This document shows positions 1 through 7,843 of a stretch of 12,848 nucleotides of DNA, one piece after another. The notes beneath the pieces were generated by a model. That model searched no databases, was not told where the DNA came from, and saw nothing but the letters and a program-made list of their open reading frames with translations. The translations under genes and the position numbers were made by a program. Position 1 is the stretch's first letter, and each line of letters starts with the position of its first letter. This DNA comes from Bacteroidales bacterium (lineage in GTDB: Bacteria > Bacteroidota > Bacteroidia > Bacteroidales > Bacteroidaceae): positions 1 through 12,848 of the forward strand of contig SFEP01000063.1 of assembly GCA_004557185.1 (NCBI GenBank). The letters run 5' to 3'.

Positions 1-79
1 GCTGTTGCCCTTTGGGCTTCCTTCTCCTCGCAAGGCATAGCCAAAGCAAGCTTTGTCTCTGCTCTTGCTTCGTTCGTCG
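1..79. other. Unassigned sequence at left edge
   Basis: Transposase-like translation on the minus strand stops making sense to the left of about position 80, so this stretch is probably a different sequence joined to the broken insertion element. A short inverted repeat (CAAAGC-AA-GCTTTG) is present, but I recognise no gene. The open frames crossing it on the plus strand show no family features and are rich in Ser, Cys and Leu. Confidence 0.4.
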
Positions 80-625
80 GTTCTCTATGCCGACAATCAG
101 GTCGCCAATGACAGCCACACCAGGACGGTATCCGAGAAACTTCTTCTATGTGGTTTTCGCATCATACTTCTCAGTCTCTATGAACTGGTGGTCGAAGTCA
201 ACATCATACCCCTCACCCTCTTTCAACTGCCCTGTGGACAACAGGCAATTGAGGAGCAATGTATTCAGCTTGTCTGCCGTGTTGAAGTCATAGGTCTTGC
301 CTGTGTCGGATGTGTAGGAAATGTTATCCTGGGTCAGTTCCTTTATGGCTCTGAGAATCGTGTCGGCACTACATGTGCGAAGTGTCGGGTGAAGCGATAG
401 ATGGTACATCAGATGAGAGGTGACATCTTCTATGCATAAGCCGCCACAGAAATAAACGCTCATAAACGAACGGATGATTTCGCTGTATTGATAACCATAC
501 AGCCTGCATCTCATACCAAGGGTTGAGTCTATTACAGATGAGAGTTTGGAGTCAAATTGCTCCATTATTGAAAATATTCCTCCAAAAGGAGTGAGTTTCT
601 CAGATTTAATTGCTACCTTTGCCAT
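80..625 (-). pseudogene. IS1380-family transposase remnant, nonsense-mutated and truncated
   Basis: The minus-strand frame starts MAKVAIKSEKLTPFGGIFSI, the typical N-terminus of Bacteroides IS1380-family transposases, which move the element by a DDE-type cut-and-paste reaction. It runs 159 residues to DAKTT and then meets an in-frame TAG (146-148). Translation past the stop gives KKFLGYRPGVAVIGDLIVGI and ENR in the same frame, which is recognisable IS1380 sequence around the first catalytic Asp. The stop therefore looks like a point nonsense mutation, probably of a Tyr codon, and not the natural end. Similarity is lost near position 80, after about 182 codons. From memory full-length relatives are about 430 residues, so more than half is missing. 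The 5' end of the element faces the regulator gene at 818. The protein is almost certainly inactive. Confidence 0.85.
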
Positions 626-694
626 GTCTGTCGGGTTTGATACATATTTTGATTTGCAACACTAAGATAGGTGAAAAATCTGACAGGACAAAAT

Positions 695-719
695 CCTGAG
701 CAACTTTTTGTTGCTCAGG
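695..719. repeat. Perfect 10-bp hairpin with T5 loop
   Basis: CCTGAGCAAC (695-704) and GTTGCTCAGG (710-719) are exact reverse complements separated by TTTTT. The hairpin lies 70 bp upstream of the transposase remnant's start codon and may mark or lie near the outer end of the IS1380 element. The other end of the element is absent, so the terminal repeat cannot be confirmed. It could also act as a transcription stop. Its loop overlaps the -33 box of the candidate promoter at 707-739. Confidence 0.7.
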
Positions 720-739
720 CACTTAAAAAGATAGATTTG
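707..739 (+). promoter_or_regulatory. Candidate Bacteroidetes promoter P1 for the regulator gene
   Basis: TTTG (707-710) is followed after 21 nt by TAGATTTG (732-739), which matches the Bacteroidetes sigma-ABfr boxes TTTG and TAnnTTTG at the usual spacing. It points toward the regulator at 818. The -33 box falls in the hairpin at 695-719, so if that hairpin belongs to the IS this is an IS-edge or hybrid promoter. There is no transcription evidence. Confidence 0.5.
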
Positions 740-747
740 TAATAGTG

Positions 748-785
748 TTGCGGAATTAAGGAAGATTTTGCTTTATCTTCGCACC
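748..785 (+). promoter_or_regulatory. Candidate promoter P2 with element shared with dsbD
   Basis: A TTG (748-750) precedes TATCTTCG (774-781), a one-mismatch version of the TAnnTTTG -7 box followed by CACC. Transcription from here would leave a leader of about 30 nt before the ATG at 818. Positions 761-785 match 7819-7843 upstream of dsbD at 24 of 25 bases. The element contains the arms GAAGAT and ATCTTC around an 8-nt centre, so it may also be a regulator-binding site. Confidence 0.5.
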
Positions 786-817
786 AATTAACAATCACTT
801 GATAGTTCCATTTGTCC

Positions 818-1738
818 ATGTATATGCATACCTGTTTGCCCCGACTCCTTGCCCTCTTGTTCCTCCTGCTCCCTGCCACGCTGCGAGCCGAAGCCAATCT
901 GCCGATAGACAGCCTGCGGGCCGTTACCCTGAGATACCTCGAAGCCGAGCAGTGGGACTCCGCCGAGGTGTGGGCCAACCGATGGCTTGCAGCCGCCTAT
1001 CAGCTGCAGGACTGGCACGGCCACATCATCGAGGCCCATATTGCCATGGGCATCGCCTATGCCCATCTGGGTGACTATTCGCTGGCCATCAACAACCTGG
1101 GGCAGGCCCATACCAATGCCGTGACCAGCCAAAACCACAGCCGGGTGCACGAGGCCTTTGCTGAGTTGTTCGACATTGCCCAGCGCGAGCAAAGCGACAT
1201 CGTAGCCCACCGCAAGAACCAGCAACTCATGCTGCTGGCCCTCACGGCACTGACGCTGATATGCGCATCGTTCTGGCTGATGTACCGGCAGAAGAGCCGG
1301 CTGCTGACGGCCATTGTGCGGCAGAACCACGAAGCCCTGAAACGCGAGGAGAGCACCGAACAGCGGGCACAGGGGCTGACCGACCAGAAGAAGCGCGACC
1401 TCCTGATGAGACTGGAAGCACTGATGCAGGAGCCACAGAACTACTGCGAGCACCTGCTGACCAAGGAACGGGTATCCGAACTGCTGGATACGAACCGCAC
1501 CTACCTGAGCCAAGTCATCAACGAAGCCTACGGTAAGTCGTTCACCCAATACATCAACGACCTGCGCATCAATGAAGCCATACGCCGTCTGGATGACCCC
1601 ACCAACCAACGTGCCCTGCGGCTCATCTGCCAAGACCTGGGCTTCAATTCGCAGACCACCTTCAACACCCAGTTTCAGAGCCGTACCGGCATGACACCGG
1701 CACAGTATCGCAAGAAGGTGAAAGAGCTGAACAGCTGA
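818..1738 (+). CDS. Membrane-anchored TPR/AraC-type transcriptional regulator
   Basis: A 306-residue protein predicted to sense outside the cytoplasm and bind DNA inside. A signal peptide or first membrane anchor covers residues 1-24 (LLALLFLLLPATLRA). Residues about 25-134 are helical and TPR-like, including AHIAMGIAYAHLGDYSLAIN. A transmembrane helix lies at about 137-156. A charged, probably coiled linker follows, then a C-terminal AraC domain with two helix-turn-helix units (ERVSELLDTNRTYLSQVINE, and the final one around LICQDLGFNSQTTFNTQF) and the AraC-family ending GMTPAQYRKKV. I chose the ATG at 818; ATG at 824 is possible, and a TTG at 812 is less likely. The sensory part, about 110 residues, is short compared with typical TPR-AraC proteins of this phylum. 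It sits just upstream of susC on the same strand and most likely controls that locus. The target and signal are not shown by the sequence. Confidence 0.88.
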   Translation: MYMHTCLPRLLALLFLLLPATLRAEANLPIDSLRAVTLRYLEAEQWDSAEVWANRWLAAAYQLQDWHGHIIEAHIAMGIAYAHLGDYSLAINNLGQAHTNAVTSQNHSRVHEAFAELFDIAQREQSDIVAHRKNQQLMLLALTALTLICASFWLMYRQKSRLLTAIVRQNHEALKREESTEQRAQGLTDQKKRDLLMRLEALMQEPQNYCEHLLTKERVSELLDTNRTYLSQVINEAYGKSFTQYINDLRINEAIRRLDDPTNQRALRLICQDLGFNSQTTFNTQFQSRTGMTPAQYRKKVKELNS

Positions 1739-1795
1739 CCCGCTCCTCCACCCGTGCTGTCCGTAGCCCTGACAGACTATTAAATACGGCAAATG

Positions 1796-1840
1796 GTGCA
1801 CCAAGTGCGGCAATTGACGAACTTGGTACACTGTTTTTTT
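1796..1840. promoter_or_regulatory. 36-bp near-palindrome plus T7: operator or terminator
   Basis: Positions 1796-1831 pair around a centre at 1813/1814 with 15 of 18 base pairs. The outer arms are GTGCACCAAGT and ACTTGGTACAC, and the core is CAATTG. Seven T follow at 1834-1840. As RNA this is an acceptable intrinsic terminator 57 nt after the regulator's stop codon. As DNA it is a large symmetric site about 70 bp before the susC start, suited to an operator. Either or both roles are possible. Confidence 0.6.
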
Positions 1841-1869
1841 GCTGAAACAGAGGGTTCTGACCATATTTG
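1838..1869 (+). promoter_or_regulatory. Weak candidate promoter for the susC cluster
   Basis: TTTG (1838-1841, the end of the T run) lies 22 nt before TATTTG (1864-1869), a shortened form of the TAnnTTTG -7 box. Transcription would start about 30 nt before the ATG at 1904. The -7 match is poor, so an activator such as the adjacent AraC-type protein may be needed, or the true promoter may lie elsewhere in this gap. Confidence 0.25.
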
Positions 1870-1903
1870 TGGCAGAAACAAATACTTCAAATCACACAAG
1901 CTT

Positions 1904-4900
1904 ATGAGAGAACCCAATCACCCCTTCCCCCGTCGGCATGTCTGGCTCGTTCCGCTGCTGATGATGCTGTTCTGCCTTTGGAATGCTACGGGCGTCCGCG
2001 CGCAGAAGCAAGCGTATGAACGCGAAGTCCATGGTATCGTGACCGATGAGAACGGAGATCCGCTGCCCGCAGCGCAGATTCTCCAAGTGAGACAGAACAA
2101 GCAGGAGAGCCTGCACGGCGTAGTGACCGACATCAACGGCCACTTCTACATCTCCCTGCCCCGCACAGCCAAGGCCATCGAAGTGACCTACATCGGCTAT
2201 CGTACCAAGAGTGTGGCACTCGAAGAGGGCCGCAACGACTACCGCATCCGCATGGAGCCCACCAGCGAGATGCTGGAGGAGGTGATGGTGACCGGCTACC
2301 AGCAGATTTCGCGTGAGCGCTCTACCGGTTCGTTCACCCGCGTGGACACCAAGAAGCTGGAGCAGATACGCCCCTCGTCGCTGGACAACCTGCTGGATGG
2401 ACAGATAGCCGGCTACACCGACGGCAAGATACGTGGTGTGACCTCCATGAACGGCATGACCACGCCGCTCTTTGTGGTGGACGGATTCCCTATCGAGAAC
2501 ACCCGCTACACCGACTATGGCTCCCTGCAGGAGGCCCTGCCGCAGCTCAACATGGAGGACATCGAGAGCATCACCGTGCTGAAGGATGCCGCTGCCGCTT
2601 CCATCTATGGTGCCCGTGCCGCCAATGGCGTCATCGTCGTCACCACCAAGCGGGCCAAGCAGGGCCAGACCCGCGTCTCGCTGACAGCCACCCTGACCAC
2701 CCAGCCCTACCGGCTCTATACCGGCCACTACGCCGATGCCGCCACGCTGATAGGCATCGAGCGCGAGTGGGCCTCCAGCAACGCCCGGCTGCAGGGAGCT
2801 GACGCTGCCAGCTATGCCCAGACCCTGCTGGACAATGCCAACTATACCTCTGCAGGCATACGCACCCTGCTGAGGGGCTACGCCGGACAGATGAGCCTGG
2901 CCGAGGCCAACAGCCAGCTGGACCAGTGGGCCAAACAGGGATACCGATACTACCGCGACGTGGAGAAGGCCGGCAAGCAGAACCCCTTCTACCAACAGTA
3001 CAACCTGAGCATCGGCAAGGCCACCGACCAGAACAACTTTGCCGCCTCGCTGACCTACAAGCACAACCGGCAGGCCGACAAGCACACCTCGGACTACAGC
3101 TACGGCCTGAACCTGCAGAACACCACGAAGCTGAACCAGCGCATCAGCCTCGACCTGGGTGCCTACCTCAACTTCGGCCACGCCGCCACGCAGAGCTACG
3201 ACCTGCTGAGTCCCGGCTTCAACTACATGCCCTACGAGAGCCTATGGACTGCTGACGGAGACCCCATGACCAGCTACTACGCCGACCGTGCCTCCATCTA
3301 CAATCAGCAGACGCTGGCCGACTACCGGCTCTACAGTGAGGACATCACTCCGCTGGACGAGCTGGGCCGTAACCTCACCCGCCAGAAGGACTTCAGCGGA
3401 CGAGCCTTTGCCAAGCTGAACCTCACCCTGATGAAGGGACTGGAGTACACCGCCCAGTATCAGTACGAATATGGCCGCTACGACACCCGCCAGCTGAAGG
3501 ACAAGCAGTCGTACAACGTGCGCCATCTGGTCAACACCTGGCACTGCTGGAGGCCCGACGGCAGCTCGACGCAGTTCTATATCCCCTACGGCCACGTGCT
3601 CCACACGCAGAACCAGACCAGCGAAGCCTACAACTTCCGCCACCAGCTGCAGTTCCAGCGTTCGCTGGCCGAGCGCCACTACATCACCCTGCTGGCCGGA
3701 CAGGAGATCCGCCACCAGCGTATCGCCTCGCGCATGGACAACCTCTACAACTACGACGACGCCATGCTGAGCTACAGCCACATTGACGCCTCTACCCTGC
3801 AAGGAGTGTCGGGCGTGCTGAACAGCGGCTGGTGGTCGAACAACGAGATGGGCACCTACCTGCGCGAACTGCAGAACCGCTACGTCTCCCTCTACGCCAA
3901 CGGCAGCTATACGCTGGACGACAAGTACACCCTGACCGCCAGCATCCGCTACGACCAGTCGAACCTCTGGGGCCTGGACAGCAGCCAGAACAAGCCCATC
4001 TGGAGTGTGGGCGGCAGCTGGAACCTCCATCGCGAGGCGTGGATGAAGTCCTACGACTGGATGGACCTGCTGAAGCTGCGCGTCTCCTACGGTATCGGAG
4101 GCAACGTGGCCAAGGACTCGGCCCCCTACATGACGGCCAACTACTCGCCCAACTACAACGTGGGCGGCCTGCAGGGCACCATCGGCAAGCGCCCCAACCC
4201 CGACCTGACCTGGGAGAAGACTACGACGACCAACATCGGACTGGACTTCTCTGCCTTCCGTGGCCGTCTGAATGCCACCATCGACTTCTATAACAAGCGG
4301 GGCACCAACCTGCTGGCCAACACGATGGGTGTGCCTACCGAGGGATTCGGCTACAGCACCTACAGCATCAACAACGGCCGTATGCTGAACCGAGGCATCG
4401 AGCTCTCGCTCTCCGGCGAGCTGATCCGCCAGAAGGATTGGAGTTGGTCGGCCCACCTGCTCTATAGCCACAACCACAACAAGGTGACCTACGCCAAAGC
4501 CGAGGCACCCGTCTACTTCCTGCAGCTGGACTATCCGGAGGCCTATCCCCGCGTGGGCAATCCCTACAACGCCATCTATGCCTATCGCTGGGCCGGACTG
4601 AGCGCCGAGGGCCTGCCGCAGGTCTACAATGCGGAGGGAGAGGTCTGCACCACCAAGCCCACCGACCTGGAGGACATTGTCTATGCCGGCAGCACCACGC
4701 CCACCTATGCCGGTTCGTGGGGCACACAGCTGCGCTACAAGCAGTGGAGCCTCTCAGCGCTCTTCGTCTTCGAGGGCGGACACCGGTTGCGCAACACCTT
4801 CCTGCCCATGTTGGATAACCAGTACAACAGCGCCACCTGGAGCTACGAGCCCTACATCTCGGCAGGCATCAACGGCAGCATCGCCCACCGCTGGCAGCAG

Positions 4901-5212
4901 CCCGGCGACGAAGCCCGCACCGACATACCCCGTCTGCTCTTTGCCGACAACCCGCTCTACAGCTCCGAACTTTACGACATCTACCGCTATGCCGACATCA
5001 ACGTGGTGGATGCCACCAACCTGCGGTGGAAAAACCTCTCGCTGAGCTACCAGATGCCGGCGGCTTGGCTCCATCGGAGCGGCCTGAACAACGTCCGCCT
5101 GCAGTTCAACGTAGAGAATGTGGCCTTCTGGGCCAAGAACAGCCAGGCCAAGTATATGCTGAACGGCTACCAGCGCCCCAACTACGTATGGAGCCTGCAT
5201 CTGGAGTTCTAA
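1904..5212 (+). CDS. SusC/RagA-family TonB-linked outer-membrane transporter
   Basis: A 1102-residue outer-membrane beta-barrel that imports a substrate into the periplasm using TonB energy, with the SusD-like lipoprotein as its lid. The signal peptide is residues 1-34 (LVPLLMMLFCLW, ending VRAQ). A carboxypeptidase-regulatory-like domain follows at about 41-120 (VHGIVTDENGDPLPAA, then VVTDINGHF). EEVMVTGY is at 125-132. The plug domain holds the SusC signature ITVLKDAAAASIYGARAANG at 223-242. The rest is barrel ending YVWSLHLEF, with the expected terminal Phe. An open frame extends upstream to 1793, but that extension runs through the palindrome and T run and lacks a signal peptide, so ATG 1904 is preferred. 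Length is normal for the family. The downstream TlpA and DsbD neighbours fit peptide- or thiol-related substrates better than glycans, since no glycosidase is present, but the substrate is unknown. Confidence 0.95.
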   Translation: MREPNHPFPRRHVWLVPLLMMLFCLWNATGVRAQKQAYEREVHGIVTDENGDPLPAAQILQVRQNKQESLHGVVTDINGHFYISLPRTAKAIEVTYIGYRTKSVALEEGRNDYRIRMEPTSEMLEEVMVTGYQQISRERSTGSFTRVDTKKLEQIRPSSLDNLLDGQIAGYTDGKIRGVTSMNGMTTPLFVVDGFPIENTRYTDYGSLQEALPQLNMEDIESITVLKDAAAASIYGARAANGVIVVTTKRAKQGQTRVSLTATLTTQPYRLYTGHYADAATLIGIEREWASSNARLQGADAASYAQTLLDNANYTSAGIRTLLRGYAGQMSLAEANSQLDQWAKQGYRYYRDVEKAGKQNPFYQQYNLSIGKATDQNNFAASLTYKHNRQADKHTSDYSYGLNLQNTTKLNQRISLDLGAYLNFGHAATQSYDLLSPGFNYMPYESLWTADGDPMTSYYADRASIYNQQTLADYRLYSEDITPLDELGRNLTRQKDFSGRAFAKLNLTLMKGLEYTAQYQYEYGRYDTRQLKDKQSYNVRHLVNTWHCWRPDGSSTQFYIPYGHVLHTQNQTSEAYNFRHQLQFQRSLAERHYITLLAGQEIRHQRIASRMDNLYNYDDAMLSYSHIDASTLQGVSGVLNSGWWSNNEMGTYLRELQNRYVSLYANGSYTLDDKYTLTASIRYDQSNLWGLDSSQNKPIWSVGGSWNLHREAWMKSYDWMDLLKLRVSYGIGGNVAKDSAPYMTANYSPNYNVGGLQGTIGKRPNPDLTWEKTTTTNIGLDFSAFRGRLNATIDFYNKRGTNLLANTMGVPTEGFGYSTYSINNGRMLNRGIELSLSGELIRQKDWSWSAHLLYSHNHNKVTYAKAEAPVYFLQLDYPEAYPRVGNPYNAIYAYRWAGLSAEGLPQVYNAEGEVCTTKPTDLEDIVYAGSTTPTYAGSWGTQLRYKQWSLSALFVFEGGHRLRNTFLPMLDNQYNSATWSYEPYISAGINGSIAHRWQQPGDEARTDIPRLLFADNPLYSSELYDIYRYADINVVDATNLRWKNLSLSYQMPAAWLHRSGLNNVRLQFNVENVAFWAKNSQAKYMLNGYQRPNYVWSLHLEF

Positions 5213-5238
5213 TCCCCCTTCAAACGAATTAAAACTAT

Positions 5239-6645
5239 ATGAACATCATGAAAGCTACATACCTCCTTGCACTGGCCGGCTGGCTCAGCCTTGCCGCCTG
5301 CGACGACTACCTGGACGACGTGCCCAAAGGGCAGAAGACCCCCACCACCTATGCCGACTTCGAGGCCCTGCTGCGCGACGAGTACAGCAACCACCGCCTC
5401 GACCCCGGCCAGACCTCCATCCTGCTCAACGACCGCTACGTCACCCGCTCCTACCTCTCCTACTACCCCTACTGGGCTGCCAACTTCAACTGGGACGAGA
5501 CTACCGACCGCTGTGCCCTGAACAACAGCGATGAGACGGCCTACTATGCCGCCTATGCCGGCATCTCTACCTTCAACCTCCTCATTGAGAATGCCGCCGG
5601 GCTGACCGAGTGTACGCCTCAGCAACGCTCCGAGCTGGAAGCCCAGGCCCGCGTGCTGCGTAGCATGAACTACTTCTACCTCGTGAACTACTACAGCGAC
5701 ACCTACCAGGCTTCCACCGCTGCCCAGAAGGGCGGTGTGCCCCTCATCCTTAGTGCCTCGGTAGGAGCTGCCTATACACAACCCTCCGTGCAGGCCATCT
5801 ATGACTTCATCCTGGAGGACCTGGCTGCCGCCTATCCCCACCTGCCCGAGGAGTCGGCCACCGAGCTGCATCCCAACCGGGCCACAGCCGATGCCTTCTA
5901 TGCCCGCGTCTACCTGCAGATGAGTGACTATGCCCAGGCACTGGCACATGCCGAGAAGGCGCTGGCCTACAACGCCCGACTCTACGACTGGTGTGCCTTC
6001 TATGAGAGCCAGCGCACCCTGGTGGACAATCCCACCAACTACACAGCCCTGGCTGCCCCCAACGTATTCGGCTACTGCGAGAGCTACAACTACCGCCATG
6101 GTTCCTCCTCCAATGCCGCCACCGAGACCCACATTCCCCTGGCCCGTGGAGAGCGGTTTGAGGAGGGAGATGCCCGCTTCAAGGTGCGTTGGAAGGTCTA
6201 CAATGCCGGCAATGAGCAATATCTGCGCGGCATGACGCGCGGCCTCATCAACTACGAAGGCATGACTACGGTAGAGGTCTATCTCATCAAAGCCGAATGT
6301 CTGGCCCGCACCGGTCGGGTGGCCGAGGCCATGGAGGCCCTCAATGCCGTCCGCCAGACCCGCATCCTGCCTGACTGCTACCAGCCTCTGCACGCCGCCA
6401 CTGAGGCTGAGGCCCTGCCTCTCATCCTGCGCACCAAGCGGAACGAAATGATACTGACCACCGTGCCCTTCTGCGACGCCCGTCGTCTGAATGCCGAAGG
6501 CAAGTACACCTTGAGCCTCAGCAAGGAGGTGGATGGCACCACCCGCACCCTTTCGCCGCAGTCGCACCTCTGGACCTTCCCCATCCCGCTGGGAGCCATC
6601 GGCAATAGCGGCAACGGCACCGTAACGAATAATGTAAATAAGTAA
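5239..6645 (+). CDS. SusD/RagB-family surface lipoprotein
   Basis: A 468-residue substrate-binding lipoprotein that caps the SusC-like barrel. The lipobox is LSLAAC with the lipidated Cys at residue 21. It is followed directly by DDYLDD, an acidic stretch of the kind linked to surface export of lipoproteins in this phylum. A SusD-type helical fold is indicated by TPR-like segments at about 215-245 (ADAFYARVYLQMSDYAQALA) and 348-376 (YLIKAECLARTGRVAEAMEA), and by the C-terminal block RNEMILTTVPFCDARRLN at about 401-418, which corresponds to the family's conserved RxxE...D.RR region. It starts 26 nt after susC, with an A-rich leader and no Shine-Dalgarno site. A second in-frame ATG at 5248 is an equally possible start. 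It is somewhat shorter than starch-type SusD proteins (about 550 residues), as RagB-like members often are. Confidence 0.93.
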   Translation: MNIMKATYLLALAGWLSLAACDDYLDDVPKGQKTPTTYADFEALLRDEYSNHRLDPGQTSILLNDRYVTRSYLSYYPYWAANFNWDETTDRCALNNSDETAYYAAYAGISTFNLLIENAAGLTECTPQQRSELEAQARVLRSMNYFYLVNYYSDTYQASTAAQKGGVPLILSASVGAAYTQPSVQAIYDFILEDLAAAYPHLPEESATELHPNRATADAFYARVYLQMSDYAQALAHAEKALAYNARLYDWCAFYESQRTLVDNPTNYTALAAPNVFGYCESYNYRHGSSSNAATETHIPLARGERFEEGDARFKVRWKVYNAGNEQYLRGMTRGLINYEGMTTVEVYLIKAECLARTGRVAEAMEALNAVRQTRILPDCYQPLHAATEAEALPLILRTKRNEMILTTVPFCDARRLNAEGKYTLSLSKEVDGTTRTLSPQSHLWTFPIPLGAIGNSGNGTVTNNVNK

Positions 6646-6660
6646 TAAAACAGTCACGAT

Positions 6661-7785
6661 ATGAAATCCATCTTTCATCTTTTCGCCCTGGCTACCCTCC
6701 TGATGGTGGTAGCCTGCAAACCCTCTTCCCAATCTGCCTCCCATCCCGAAGGCATTGTGTTGAACCTTCAGATAACCGGCCTGCCCGACAGCACCCTGAT
6801 GGAGATCTGCCTGGGTGCCACCGGCCAGCCCGAGTCGCCTCTGCAGAGCTGCCTGCTCGTCGATGGAAAGGCCCAGTTCAGCTTCGACGTGGAGGGCCCG
6901 CGTATGTACTATATCTCTGCCGCCGGCACCTACGGACTGATGCCCGTCGTCATGGACAAGGGGCAGGAGGCCACCCTCACGGCACAGGCCGCCACTGAGA
7001 GTCGCTCCGGCAGCGACAAGCCCTTCGTCCGCTATACTGACCAGCAGGTCAGCGGCACCTCGCTGCAAGAGGAGTTCATCCGCCGTCGGGTGGACCGCGA
7101 TGCGCTCGATAAGGATTTCCAGGCCTTTCAGCAGTTGACCGACAAAGAGGAGAAGGCCAAAGCCGAAAAGGCCTTCTTCGCCAAAGTGGACTCTACCTTC
7201 AAGGCCACCTTCCGGGCCAGTGCCGACAGCTGGTGGGGACCCATGCTGGTGCTCCATAGCTACAGCTACATCTCCGAGCAGAATGCCGAAGAGTACAACT
7301 ACTTCACCGACGAGGTGAAGGAGAGCTACTACGGCCGCCTGCTGCACGACAAGATATGGCCTCCCTCGATGGAGGGAAAGCAGGTGCCCGACTTCCGCTT
7401 CACCAACCACGCCGACGGCCGGCAGATGAGCTTGAAGGTGGCACTGGCCGGCAAGAAATACCTGCTGCTCGACTTCTGGGCCTCCTGGTGCAAGCCTTGC
7501 CGCAAGGAAATTCCCAACATCCTGAACCTCTACAAGAAGTATCACGGCAAAGGCTTTGAGGTGGTGAGCATCAGTGCCGACAGCAGCGAGGCTGCCTGGA
7601 AGAAGGCACTCGACGAAGAGCAACTGCCCTGGTACAACGACCGCGATGGCAATCAGGGCATCTGCACCCTCTACAAGGTGCAATATTACCCCACCCTCTA
7701 CCTGCTCGATGCCTCCGGCCGGGTGGTAGCGAAAGATCTGCGAGGAGAAGAACTGGCCGCCAAACTGGCCGAATTGTTCCAATAA
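6661..7785 (+). CDS. TlpA-like thioredoxin-fold lipoprotein with DUF4369-like N-terminus
   Basis: A 374-residue periplasmic thiol-disulfide oxidoreductase. The lipobox LMVVAC places the lipidated Cys at residue 19. It is followed by KPSSQSAS without an acidic export signal, so the protein probably faces the periplasm and not the cell surface. Residues about 30-140 resemble the beta-rich DUF4369 domain found before TlpA domains in Bacteroidetes. A charged helical region follows. The thioredoxin domain (about 235-374) has the active site WCKPC (Cys277 and Cys280) after LLLDFWAS, and the cis-Pro at residue 344 in YYPTLYLLD. It starts 15 nt after susD, so it is probably in the same transcript. 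It is the obvious periplasmic partner for DsbD encoded next. Whether it reduces an imported substrate, the transporter or apocytochromes is not decided by the sequence. Confidence 0.9.
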   Translation: MKSIFHLFALATLLMVVACKPSSQSASHPEGIVLNLQITGLPDSTLMEICLGATGQPESPLQSCLLVDGKAQFSFDVEGPRMYYISAAGTYGLMPVVMDKGQEATLTAQAATESRSGSDKPFVRYTDQQVSGTSLQEEFIRRRVDRDALDKDFQAFQQLTDKEEKAKAEKAFFAKVDSTFKATFRASADSWWGPMLVLHSYSYISEQNAEEYNYFTDEVKESYYGRLLHDKIWPPSMEGKQVPDFRFTNHADGRQMSLKVALAGKKYLLLDFWASWCKPCRKEIPNILNLYKKYHGKGFEVVSISADSSEAAWKKALDEEQLPWYNDRDGNQGICTLYKVQYYPTLYLLDASGRVVAKDLRGEELAAKLAELFQ

Positions 7786-7808
7786 AAGGGAATGTTCGGG
7801 CTATGCTG

Positions 7809-7843
7809 TTGTGAGAGTGAAGATTTTGCTTAATCTTCGCACC
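7809..7843 (+). promoter_or_regulatory. Candidate dsbD promoter with element shared with the regulator gene
   Basis: TTG (7809-7811) is followed after 20 nt by AATCTTCG (7832-7839), a degenerate -7 box, then CACC. Positions 7819-7843 match 761-785 at 24 of 25 bases. The element lies in the only long gap (105 nt) within the gene run, which suggests that dsbD and the two genes after it can be transcribed separately from the SusCD cluster. The following AATACGGCAAA (7846-7856) also occurs at 1783-1793, before susC. Confidence 0.5.

Noticed and set aside
53..400. Plus-strand open frames across the left edge
   Set aside because: They run antisense to the recognisable transposase remnant and have no features of their own.
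812..817. TTG start for the regulator gene
   Set aside because: ATG codons at 818 and 824 are in frame and leave the signal peptide intact.
1793..1903. Upstream start for the SusC-like gene
   Set aside because: The extension passes through the palindrome and T run and would put about 37 residues before a good signal peptide.
5209..7782. 857-residue open frame on the minus strand opposite susD and the TlpA-like gene
   Set aside because: No domain or signal features; it exists because GC-rich third positions remove stop codons in the opposite frame of two clear genes.
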